From positions 1,860,001-1,924,000 of the forward strand of contig OZ218951.1 in assembly GCA_965112735.1 (NCBI GenBank): DNA of 64,000 nt, given 5' to 3'. The translations under genes were made by a program, and so were the position numbers. Below the pieces are notes generated by a model. The model worked only from the letters and a program-made list of their open reading frames with translations, had not been told where the DNA came from and made no database searches. The stretch is from Phaeosaccion multiseriatum (lineage: Eukaryota; Ochrophyta, other classes). This document shows positions 1-10,073 of this stretch, piece by piece; position 1 is the first letter of the stretch, and each line of letters starts with the position of its first letter.

Positions 1-659
1 GGGGGTATTACTGGGAGACTGGGGAGGACCCCTGGACCGACGAGTGGACCTCGGACGACAATGGCGCAGCCTTGGTGTCTCTCAGTCAGGAAGGCTTCTC
101 TCTGCATGACAGCCTGCCCGTGTCCGGTCGGGCCTTTGTGGTGCACGCTGCTAACGGCTCAAGGTGAGTGGACACCGCTCTTGCTGCTGCTGTTGGTGTT
201 GGTGTTGTTGTTGGTGTTGGTGGTGGTGGTGGTGGTGGTGGTGGTGGTGGTGGTCAATGAGGACTCGTGATTGCGGCTAAGCCGCACGCCCAGTAAGCTT
301 CCTCCAGGACGAAGTCGCGGCTATCGGTGTTCCAATGGCCCCTCACTACGTTCATGCGCGCACACACGCGCACTCACACGCATGCACACACGCACACACG
401 CACACACGCACACGCACACACGCACACGCATACGCGCGCACACACACACAGGACCGCATGTGGCATTGTGTCTTCACAGGTATCCATGAGCAAAGCTGCC
501 TCAGTAGGGACCTCTGCAGATGGGGATGCTCCAGAGTCCGATCCGGTGGATGAGGCAGGCGAGAACAGCGCTGTTGCTCAAGGAGGAAGCTGCCATCGTG
601 GCTGGCTTGGCGGGGTCTGGAGCTTCCTGGCGGGTGCACTGGTGCTCATGTTGTGGTAG
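1..659 (+). CDS. Cu/Zn superoxide dismutase, C-terminal part, with GPI-anchor-like tail (5' end outside window)
   Basis: Two exons are visible: 1-163 (reading frame begins at base 3) and 452-659, joined through an intron with a GTGAGT donor and a CACACAG acceptor. The acceptor splits an Arg codon and restores 'NGSRTACGIV', the last conserved block of Cu/Zn superoxide dismutases. In 'GRAFVVHAANGSR' the His matches a copper ligand and the Arg the active-site arginine; the Cys of ACG is the usual disulfide partner. The upstream 'DPWTDEWTSDDNG' matches the secreted, calcium- or GPI-type SOD group. About 65 residues of Ser/Asp/Glu-rich linker follow, ending in a Trp/Leu-rich hydrophobic stretch at the C-terminus, as in GPI-anchored proteins. 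It would remove superoxide at the cell surface. A later AG at 478-479 would give an early stop, so 452 is preferred. The intron carries GGT and CA microsatellites. Confidence 0.75.
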
Positions 660-1168
660 GGTATAATGGCGGTGCGTTGGTGGGTGGGTGGGTGGGTGGG
701 TGCGTGTTGATGCGTTCAATAGAATTGACTTGACCCAAGTGAGGCCGTGCAGAGGACGAAGGGTCGCTGAGGTAGGCTTCTGCTGGTCGCCTCCCTTCCC
801 TCGAGGTTATGCGCGTATGGCCCCCTACAGGGGGGGTAAAGCCCTGCTTGCCGGTCCGCTCTTGGAAGAGAATCAATCACTGATTTTGGAGACTTACATA
901 GATCTTGTACTCACATTAGAAAAATATACATACGATAGAAGAGAAGAGAAAGCCGAGAGAAGAGAGAAGAGAAGACAAGAGAAACGAGTGCTGCTGAGCT
1001 TGCAGCACTTGGAATCGAGCCCAAGCGGGACAAGACTAATAGACACCCCCATCAACAATCAACAATCCAAAACAATAAGACACAACCCTTACCCAAGAAC
1101 CCAAGAGCAAAGAATCATGCAAATTGTCGCCATCCTTGACCGCTTCTTCACGTCCACGCATTCCTCTC
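660..1168. other. Convergent intergenic region between the SOD and ankyrin genes
   Basis: This holds the 3' ends of two converging genes. Bases 686-713 are a GGTG tetranucleotide run and about 935-985 is a purine-rich GAGAA tract. I see no supported coding sequence or RNA gene. Confidence 0.5.
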
Positions 1169-2185
1169 TCAGTCCTCGCAGTCACAGGGGTGGCCATTCG
1201 CGTGCACCCACTGCTTCATCTCCTCGAAGGTCACATTCCTCCCTGCCTCCCACGCACCCACTTTGAGCAGCACCTCAGGGCAAGAGAGTGCGCCCCATGG
1301 ACACACAACGCTCTCCGATCGCAGCCACTGCAAGACCGTCAGGCTCTTCGCGGCCTCGACCGCAACCTCACAGACCATTTCGTCCCAGTCGCACAGGTCA
1401 CGAGCGTTTGCGTGCAGCCAGCGCAGCACCTCCAAGTGCCCCCTCGTCGAGGCCCACATCGCCCCCCATCGCCACTCGCTGTCTCCCTCTGCCGCCTCCA
1501 GCTCAGGCCTGACCCTGGGGTGAGTCAGAAGCATCTGCAGCACATTGACATGTCCCTCTTGGGCAGCCCACACCCACACACTCGCATCGAATGGGGCGTT
1601 CGCCTCATCCAACAGCAGCCACGTGAGCATGTCCACGTCCCCTCTCTGTGCGGCCTCGCCACAAGTCGTCTCGTTCCACGGGCAGGGGCCTCTGTCCGGC
1701 AGATTTCCCGATCGGAGCCACTTGAGAATGCTCAGGCCGTGTTTGGCGTTTCGGGCAGCAGCTGCGCACACGTCCTCATCCCATGCACAGCCGTTGCGAT
1801 GGAGGACCTCGCAGGCGCTCACGTCCCCCCACCAAGCTGCAGCTCTGAACGTGTCGACGGTCAATGGACAGCCCTGCGTGATGGCCCAGTTGAGGCACGC
1901 CACAGATCCCAGTACGCTTCGACGAAGAGCCGTCTCCAACCCAGGATATGCGGCGCTGTACACTCGCCTCCAATCCTTGCTGACGGCAGCGACGAAGACG
2001 TGATGGCCCTTCCCCACAATGTGCAGGACCTTCAGCATCGTGTCCTCCAAAGCAAACTGCCTCACTCCCTCTGCCTCCTCGCTCTCCTCCACTTCAACTT
2101 CTTCTCCACCAGGAGAGGCCTTGGAAGTCGCTCCATCTCCTCCTCCCGCAGGCAGCCGCCGCCGTTTGGCGCTCTCCGCGGTCAT
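1169..2185 (-). CDS. Ankyrin-repeat protein of the stramenopile 'CPWDE' type with F-box-like N-terminus
   Basis: This is a single-exon gene of 338 residues if it starts at the ATG at 2185. An in-frame ATG at 2293 would add 36 residues; I prefer 2185 because the extra residues look like leader sequence. Residues about 30-75 hold an F-box-like segment ('VSKDWRRVY'), after an acidic linker. From about residue 90, divergent ankyrin units of about 30-35 residues repeat with the pattern Leu-x-Trp-Leu ... Cys-Pro-Trp-Asn/Asp-Glu ... Cys-x-x-Ala-Ala, for example 'CPWNETTCGEAAQRGDVDM' and 'GHLEVLRWLHANA'. Such proteins form large families in stramenopiles and usually act as protein-binding adaptors, possibly for ubiquitin ligases; the function here is inferred. 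It is divergent with the gene at 2499. Confidence 0.8.
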   Translation of the reverse strand: MTAESAKRRRLPAGGGDGATSKASPGGEEVEVEESEEAEGVRQFALEDTMLKVLHIVGKGHHVFVAAVSKDWRRVYSAAYPGLETALRRSVLGSVACLNWAITQGCPLTVDTFRAAAWWGDVSACEVLHRNGCAWDEDVCAAAARNAKHGLSILKWLRSGNLPDRGPCPWNETTCGEAAQRGDVDMLTWLLLDEANAPFDASVWVWAAQEGHVNVLQMLLTHPRVRPELEAAEGDSEWRWGAMWASTRGHLEVLRWLHANARDLCDWDEMVCEVAVEAAKSLTVLQWLRSESVVCPWGALSCPEVLLKVGAWEAGRNVTFEEMKQWVHANGHPCDCED

Positions 2186-2498
2186 CCTCCCCGCAATGGA
2201 AAGCTCTGAGCAATGGTTTGGGCCATTTTCTTTGGGCTCCAAAGTGATTCGTGATTCCGAAAGTTGAAATCGAAACCGTACCCCCATTTTCATCTGCTGC
2301 CATCCTCCCCCCCCCTTTGTTTGGGGGCTGTTTGGATTTTAATTTTATCCCCCCTCCTCCCCTCCTCCCCTCCTCCTCTCCTGCTGTTTGACCAAGGGTA
2401 TCCTCTCGAGGGTGGGAAGACGAGGATAGCGGCAACTACCGACACGTTGGAATCGGAGGTGATAAGAGGCCGTCCCGGCTTTCTGGACTCCAGAGAGG
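2186..2498. promoter_or_regulatory. Short divergent intergenic region, probable bidirectional promoter
   Basis: About 313 bp separate two divergent start codons. It contains long CCCCTCCT pyrimidine tracts at about 2304-2380. No TATA box is evident. It is called a promoter from position alone. Confidence 0.45.
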
Positions 2499-4842
2499 AT
2501 GGCGACTGCCAGGCCTCGGGCCACCGCCTGGACCTATGTCCTTGACGAGGAAGCAGCAGTAGCAGCAAGTGCATCACCAGCCGGAGGTGAAGAAGACAGC
2601 AGTGATGATGACTCTCTGGGCCTCAGTTCGCCGCTGGAGGACCACTTAAGCTCCCCAAGGGAACCTGTTGCGTCCACTGTGCGCTCCTTCTCTCAAGTAG
2701 GAGGGAGAGCAGGAGGAGCAGGGGCCGAGGAGAGTATGACCTGCAAGGGTGGTGCTCTAAAGGAGCAGAGGGTGTCGGGGTATCAGCAGCACAGGCACGT
2801 CTCCCCTGTCCGCTCCATGGCGGTGAAGCCATCGTCTTCTTACAGCGGAACCGTTGGGGCGAGCGGGTATACCGGGTCTTTAGGAGGGAAAGGAGCGGCC
2901 GCACCCACGGCCAAGGGGAAAGAGAATGGCGCCAGTAGTAGCAGCATCATCAGTAGCATTAGCTGCAGCAATGGTGGCAGCAGAGAGCCTTCTCCAAGGG
3001 GAGGAGCAGCAGCAGTAACAGCAGCAGCGCTAGCACAACCACGGCCATCCCCAGAGGGCGAGGAAGAGGCCGCACTTCCTCCTCGCTTCGTCTCAGGCCG
3101 GGGGGGCGTGGCCTTTGAAGTCATAAGCCCCATCCCCGTCAAAGGGACACTTACCTCCTCCTCCACCACCACGACCATGCCATCAGGCGCCGCTAGAACG
3201 GCCCCGTCGACTGTCGCTGGCCCCGCCGGCCCCAATGTGTCGACTGCAGCGGGAACAGAACCCACTGACATACTCCGGGACTATCACATCTCTCCTCACA
3301 TGGCAGAGCAGCCCACACTGCGAGGCAGCAGCAGTGGCAGCGGCAGTGGCAGCGTCAGGCCTGACTTGTTGGGCAGCCGGTACGGGGGTGGTGAAGGTGT
3401 GAAGGGCGATGGATACAATGACGACGACGACGACCGTCTGCTGTGGCTGAGGAATAGCATGAGCCTCCTCGGGCGGTCTCAGCTGGACGGCGTCAGTCAT
3501 CTCTCCGACCCCAACACCGCCCGGAGGCTGATGGACTGCGTAGAGGCGTTGCTGAAGGACCGCAGCAAGAACCAAGACATCATCGAAGACCAGGGCGCAC
3601 AGGTGAGGGGTAGGAGTTTCAGCTCTTGTTATAGCAGTGTCAAGTCACACACACACTTACTTTGTACTGGTTAAACTGAACCGAAGCTCCGCCCCCCGCT
3701 GTATATCCCCTACCTACAAGCCAAGGAGCACCCCCCCCCCCATCCCTCTCACTCTCTCTCTCTTACACCACCCCCGACGCCCACCGCCCGCCCGTACACG
3801 TACCGATATCCTCCACCCCCAACCAACCAACCAACCAACCAACCGACTGACCGACGCCCCCCACAATGCCCCGCCCCATGCACGGTGCATGATGCTCTTA
3901 CCCGCCCAGCTACACCGGGTGAACCGACAGTGCGACGCTCTACGTTGCGATAAGTCGCTGCTCAACGCCAAGGTGCAGGCGGCTTTGTCCGACATACACG
4001 CGCTGGAAGGAAGGTCAGTTCGTCACTCGCTCTCACTCACTCAGTCATTCGCTCACTTCCTTACTCACTCATGCACTTCCTTGACTCTCGTCTATCATCC
4101 TCACGCGCTGGAAAGGGGCTCACTCACTCACTCACTCACTCACTCACTCGCTCGCTCATTCTTTACATAGCAAGTCTGCTCATGTATAGATTTACATAGT
4201 GACGGCAAACATGGGCAAGACAGTGGGAGTATGGCAAGTGACTGCTGTCAAGTTGTGTGCTACCTTTGGCAGAGACCTTCGGGTGGGCGGTTGTGTGTGT
4301 GTGTGTGTGTGTGTGCTGGATGACTTTGTCTAGCGTCGGAGACCATCTCCAAGTAGCTTCCAAAGACAAAGACCGTGGGGTGGGGTTGGAGGAGGAAAAG
4401 CCCGACTCTGACTCTTTCTGGGCTTCCTCTCTCCTCTCTCTCTCTCTCTCTCCCTCTGATCTCTCTCTCTCCTTGTATGTCGGTCGGTCGGTCCGTCCGT
4501 CCGTCGCGCTACACAGAGAGAAGGCGGTGTCGAAGGAGAGGCGTGTGGAGCAGCGCAACTGGAGACTGCACAAGGAGGAGTTAGAGAAGACCGTGGCGCA
4601 GCTCGAGGGGAGGGAGAACCAATTTAAGGCCGCCTTTAAGAAGAAGGAGGTAAGAAAGAGGGAGTCGGGGAAGGAGGGAGGAAGAGAGGGGAGGGGAGGG
4701 AAGGGGAAAGAGCTACGAGTAGGTTCGGCTTGGCGGATGGCATCGAGGAAATGGAAGGGAACGGAACGGAATAGAATGGAACACGTCTCACATGAGAGTG
4801 TCTGTGGGCCGGCGGCGAGTTGTGGCAATCAAAAGTCTGGAG

Positions 4843-4894
<52 letters not shown>

Positions 4895-6852
4895 CTTCAG
4901 TGCTGTGCACACCTCCTCTGGCAAATGAACTCACATCCTGCGCCCTCCCTCCCGAACACAAACGTCGAACACAAATGTGTACCCCTCAACACGCGTGCAC
5001 ACACACACACCGATCGACAGGCCGAGTACAACAGATTGCGTGACAGCCTCCAACGCGAGACTCTGAAGGAGCGAAAGCAGAAGTTGGGTGGCGCAGGGAT
5101 GGGCATCCAACTGAAATTCAACCTACCCCCCGGGGTGGCCAAGCCTTCCATCTCGAGCCGCGGAGACGCTGCCCACAAGTCCCCCCTGGAGGGGCTGCTC
5201 AAAGACCGCTACGAGCATCGACTGTCGGCCCTTGAGGAGGAGAATGATAAGCTCAAGGGGTGTCTTCGGCAGCTTGCGGACACGTTTGAGGCGTTGCAGG
5301 AGTACCAGGATGACCATGCTGAGCTCGGGGCCAAGCAGGAGGCCTGGAGGGCTGAGGCGGAGGCCAAGGCCAAGGAGGAGGCAGAGCGACGAGGAGGAGG
5401 GGGAGGAGGAGGAGGAGGGGAAGAGGCAGGGGCTCGCTTGCTGGGCGAGATGCTGGCAGGGGAGAAGGAGAAGAATCCGCTGTGGAACATGCCCATCGGT
5501 GAGTGAGTCAGTTCATTAGTTTGTCAATGATTGATTGAGTGAGTGAGAGTGGTCACGGTGGAGTAGACGGAGGAGGAGAAGGAGCAGGAGGTCCATCCAG
5601 CTTGGGGGGTTAGACTGATGGCAACGACTTGGTGAGGCCCCTGCCCTGGATACAGAACACGCTCTCTCTGGCAGTAGAAGACAAGACCTTCCATGCCTTT
5701 CTGTGTGTTGGCAATTGGATTCATAACTGTGTATCTCTCTCCGTTGTGTGTGTGTCTCATACGTCTGTCTCCTTTTGTGTGGTGTGTGTGCGGTACTCTC
5801 CTCCCCCCTCCTTCTCCAGACTGGCTACTGCGCTACTTGGGAGAGCCCATGATGAAGCAGGCCTTGCAAATGAGTGAGGCGGTAAGAGTGTTGCTGGACG
5901 AAGAGAGGGCGGAGAAGGAGGAGCATCGGCAGGAGGAGGAGGAGGAGGGCGAGGTGGAGGGAGAGGAGGCCGCTGACCGCAGCAGCAATGGCAGTAGCAG
6001 CAGCAGCAGCAGCAGGGTCCCCGCAGAGATCAAGGTGGGTGTTTCTTTTCAGAGCAAGTACAATGGCAGCTCCGAGTACAGCCCCTGTCGGCCACAAGGG
6101 TCTTCTCGTCTGTCTATTCCAGAAGCGGTGGGGACAGAGACGCGTGCCGTGCCGTGCCATGTGTGTGTGTGCGTCCGTTCTTCGCGACTCCTCTCATCGA
6201 TACTTGCTAACGTAACAACTCGTCGCCCGGCCTCGCGCTCCGCTTCGGGTGGCTGTCTACTGGCTTTTCCGTTGTTCTCTCTCCGATCTCTCTCCCCCCC
6301 TCTCTGTCTCTCTGGGGCGGTTGGTGCGATGTCGTGTGGTGCAAACAGGCGCTCAGAGAGAAGCTGCGCGAGGCGAGGAGGTTGCTTCGAGAGCAGCTGG
6401 ACCTCCTGCACCAAACCCTCTTCAACCGCGAGTGGCGAGAGAAGCAGCACAACGAGCTCGTGCAGAGGGGTGGGAGGGCTCTGCCGGGCGAGGAGGGAGG
6501 GGGTCTAGACTTGGAAGTGGAAGGGATGGGGGAGGGGGAGGGGGAGGAGGAGGACGGGGCTTCTTCGCTTTCGGCGCTCTTCGACTCCAGAGAGGCCCTG
6601 CGGTTGGAGCGGGAGAGTCTCGCCAGGGAGAGGGCTGCCCTGATGGAGGGCTATCAATCCCACGCCCTCCCGCCGCAATCCCCCGGGCCGCAGGGGTCGT
6701 GTCTCACCCCCCCCTCCTCCTCCAGGCGGTCATCGCTACGTGACGTGAACATGAGCCTTCCTGACGCGTCGCCTTGTACCGCTCGCATGCTCGCTGACTT
6801 GGGTATCTCGGGCATGAGAGTGGGGGCGAGTGCAGGGGATGAAGAGGCGTAG
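2499..6852 (+). CDS. ADIP/SSX2IP (Msd1)-like coiled-coil protein, centrosome or junction associated
   Basis: Six exons (2499-3602, 3910-4013, 4517-4649, 5021-5498, 5820-6034, 6349-6852) join in phase to 845 residues. Residues 1-300 are Ser/Gly-rich and disordered. From about 300 ('LLWLRNSMSLLGRSQLDGV') the order resembles ADIP-family proteins: a short helical region, then coiled coils containing 'NRQCDALRCDKSLLNAKVQ', 'KKKEAEYNRLRDSLQ', and 'DRYEHRLSALEEENDKLK'. 'WNMPIDWLLRYLGEPM' corresponds to the family's C-terminal block, followed by a further helix 'ALREKLREARRLLREQLDLL'. Animal and fungal relatives anchor microtubules at centrosomes or spindle poles; a similar role is inferred. Poly-Gly and poly-Ser/Glu inserts sit in exons 4-6. 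Introns carry GT and CACT microsatellites. Family assignment rests on motif order, so it is fairly but not fully certain. Confidence 0.8.
4847..4892. repeat. (GT)n microsatellite in an intron
   Basis: An uninterrupted GT dinucleotide run of about 23 units inside intron 3 of the ADIP-like gene. Confidence 0.9.
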
Positions 6853-8732
6853 GACGATTCGTAGGGGTCTGTGGTCCGTAGGGGGTTACAAGCGGTGCTT
6901 GTCAAGCACGTGTCAGGCACGTGAGTTTCAGGACTGTTCCGTTCCCTTTCCCCGGGCAGCGTAGCATTAGCGACCATCCGCGGATGAAACTGCAACCCTG
7001 TTAGCGACTGCTACCTTTATGGGGTGGTGGCGTGCGCTCGTCAATACAAATTCATGTACCATACAAAAGTAAAACAACATCAAAAAAAGCTTTACTTTCA
7101 ACGTAAAAAAGGATGCGATGCGAGGTTTGTTCGAAAAGTGTATTTACAGTGAGTTGCAGGAGGGGCCCCGCCACATCACATCTCACAGCAAGTGCAGTGC
7201 AGTGCAGTGCAGTGAGTGGGTGGAGAAGATGGGTCGCCGCGGCGCTATTGAGGGGGGGCCGACCCTGAATGAAAAAGACAACAAAGACTTGTGGTGAGAA
7301 AGGCATAAAGGTGGATGAGAGGGGCAGTTCAGTTCGTGTTGGAAGCAGAGCGCCAACCTTCCCTTCTCTTCCCAGCCACGCCAAGAGACGCCAGGCCAAG
7401 AGAGATGACAAGTGTACGTAAGCACGATACGTATGTGTCTCTCTCGCCCGCAGTTGCACGCCCTTAAATGTCTTGACCTTGCATCGATGGATGGCATTGA
7501 ATGGGAATTTCGATCCAGCAGCAGCAGCAGCAGCAGCAGATGATGATACAGCAGCAGCATCCGATGATCCGTGTAGAGCGAGCGTGAAGAGGCACCGCCA
7601 TTTTGGGGTGCGCGCGGTACGTCAAGCATGTGGGGGAAGGGAGGACACACAGAGAGGGGAGGGGGCAAAGGAGAGCAGACGAGGCGTAGGGGGTAGTGGG
7701 AGACAGACAGGAGGGAAGGACTCCGTCTTAACAAGGAGGAGGCGAGGAGGGAAACGAGGACGGGACGCATATAGAAGGAAGGAATTCAATTCAGGAGCGA
7801 GGGTGGGGACTTGACACCAGTTAAGGAGCAGACACACACGCACACACATGCACACACACACGACAGCAAGCAGTTGAAGCGGACGGACGGAAAACAATTC
7901 TGTGGACTTACTACGTTGTAAGGTGAGTGTGTTTTCTCACGTCTCCGCTCCGCTTCGTCGTGTCCTGTCCATTCTCTGCCCCTTCCCTCTCATCTACCCT
8001 CTTCTCCTTTATCTCCTCTCCTCCCTTTTCTCTCTTCCTCCTCTCTCCCCTTTCTCCTCCCCTGGTGACGTGATGTTGGTGTCAAGTGTCAGGACTTTGT
8101 GTAACCGTCGCGATCGGTATGCCCCATGTCTCCATCGCCCTTTGGTTTCCCCCGAGGGGGGGAGGGGGGGGCAAGAAGAGAGGGCTACACACAGCATCTA
8201 GACCCAAGGGTGACACACACACACTCCCTCCCTTCCCCTCGTCTTCCTCTCTGTACTTACCTTACCTTCCGAAATCGCATTGGCAACCGCTCCCCCAACA
8301 AACATATGAGGCTGCCTCTGCCTCCCTCACTTCTCAAAATATTCCTAGAAAAAGGATTTTTCACCCCTGTCTATCTGTCGTTCTATCCACCTATATCCGA
8401 AGACACGCGTACATGTACATGTCACACATCACCCTCTGCGCTAAGAGCCATGACCTTTCCGCTCCAAGCTAAGGACCATTCACAGACTCATTCCACGACA
8501 AAAGACTAGAGAAGGAGAGAGAGAGAAAGAGAGACAAGGAGCAAGATATCGACTTCCAAAGTCGCACACCTCCCTCTCTATCCTCCGCTTAACCTCCCCC
8601 TCCCCCCCCTCATCCGTACGCCCGCACGCACGCACCCACACACATATACGTAGTGTCCGCCTCGACCCATGCTTTGCCTCCCTTTGAACGAACGAACGAA
8701 CTAAAGGCCAATGCAAGTGAGCCAGCGACGAG
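6853..8732. other. 1.9-kb gene-free convergent region
   Basis: This is the longest stretch without a supported gene, lying between the converging ADIP-like and Q/E-rich genes. It contains an AT-richer patch at about 7045-7110, a GTGCA pentamer repeat at about 7190-7214, a CAG run near 7520-7540 and CA-rich tracts near 7830-7860 and 8635-8645. Candidate reading frames on both strands are compositionally biased and match no family I know. It may hold long 3' UTRs or a non-coding transcript. Confidence 0.5.
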
Positions 8733-9296
8733 TCAAATGGATTGTTTGGCCCTGTCCTCGACCACCTTCTTCAAAGCGGCGATGCGCTGATTTGATTCGC
8801 ATCATTTAACCATGCATACAACAGCGGGGCGGATCAGGCGGGGCGAAGAAGACAACCACAAGGCAGCAGAGGCGAACAGAAGAGAGCAAGAGGGAGAGAG
8901 GGAGAGAGAGTGGGGCGTTTACTCGTGTCGCACGAGGAGCAGGAAGCAGGATACGAAAAACAGGAGATGGAAAACAGAGCTCAGGTGCTCACATACCCCC
9001 CTGCACCATCGCCAATGCACCCCTCCAACACATACACACACCACACGCACACAGGCACCCACGCACTCACGCCCCACGCACGCACCTGCGCGTCTGCCTC
9101 CATCGTCTGCGCCGACACCTCCACGGACTGTGCCCTCATCTTGCCCACGCTAACCTCCTGATCGGCAACCTGTCCAGCCATGCGCTTGAGGGTCTCGCCC
9201 ACCCTGGACGGATGGGGGAGGAGGAGACGAGAAAGGAGGGGTGGGGGTGTGTGGGTTGCGTGGCAAGCAGTAACAGGGGGCGGGGAACCATTCATA

Positions 9297-9335
<39 letters not shown>

Positions 9336-10031
9336 CTTGATCTCCCCCTGCACCGATGCCAGCAGCTTCTCCTGTTTCTGTATCTTGAGCTGCAGTTGGC
9401 GTGCCTGTAACCGCCGCTCCTTGCGCTTCAGCTCCAGGAGGTGAAAGTTCTTGAGCTGCGCAAGCTCCGCCATCTTGTCCTTCGGCGACGCCATTTGTGT
9501 ATGTGCCTGTGCCATTTGTGGCTGTGACGCAGACGTAGAGGTGGTAGCTGCTGGTGCTGCTGCTGTACCACCACCTGCTGGAGGGGGCTGGAGACGGGGG
9601 GGACGAAGCGCTGCTGCTGCGGAGGCCGCCGGCGAAGGCTCGTCACTCGCGAGAGGGACCGACTGTGATGATGGGGATGAGGATGGTGATGGTGATGGTG
9701 GTGATAGTTTTGCAGGGGGTACCACCAAGAGAGCCACCCCTTCATTGCCTTCCTTGACGGCTTTCCCCTTTTCTTCCTCCTCCTTCTGTCCTTTTCTCCG
9801 TCTCTCTTGCATCAATCGTTGGTCCTTCTCTGCGAGAGTAGGAGGAGAAGGAACAGGGAGTGCTGCTGCTGCTACTGCCGCTGCACCACCGGCACTCAAA
9901 TCGCTCTTCGTTGTATCCCTCACCCACACGTTGGTGCTTCGCTTGGCCCTTGACAAGGCGGTTGTCGAGGCCGTAGCCAGAGGGGGAGAGAGCTTCCCCA
10001 CACTACTGCTGCTGCCCGTCGTGCTGATAAA

Positions 10032-10073
<42 letters not shown>

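Noticed and set aside
1169-2185. Viral (giant virus) origin of the ankyrin protein
   Set aside because: Similar repeats occur in giant viruses, but the family is also abundant in stramenopile nuclear genomes and no other viral gene is nearby.
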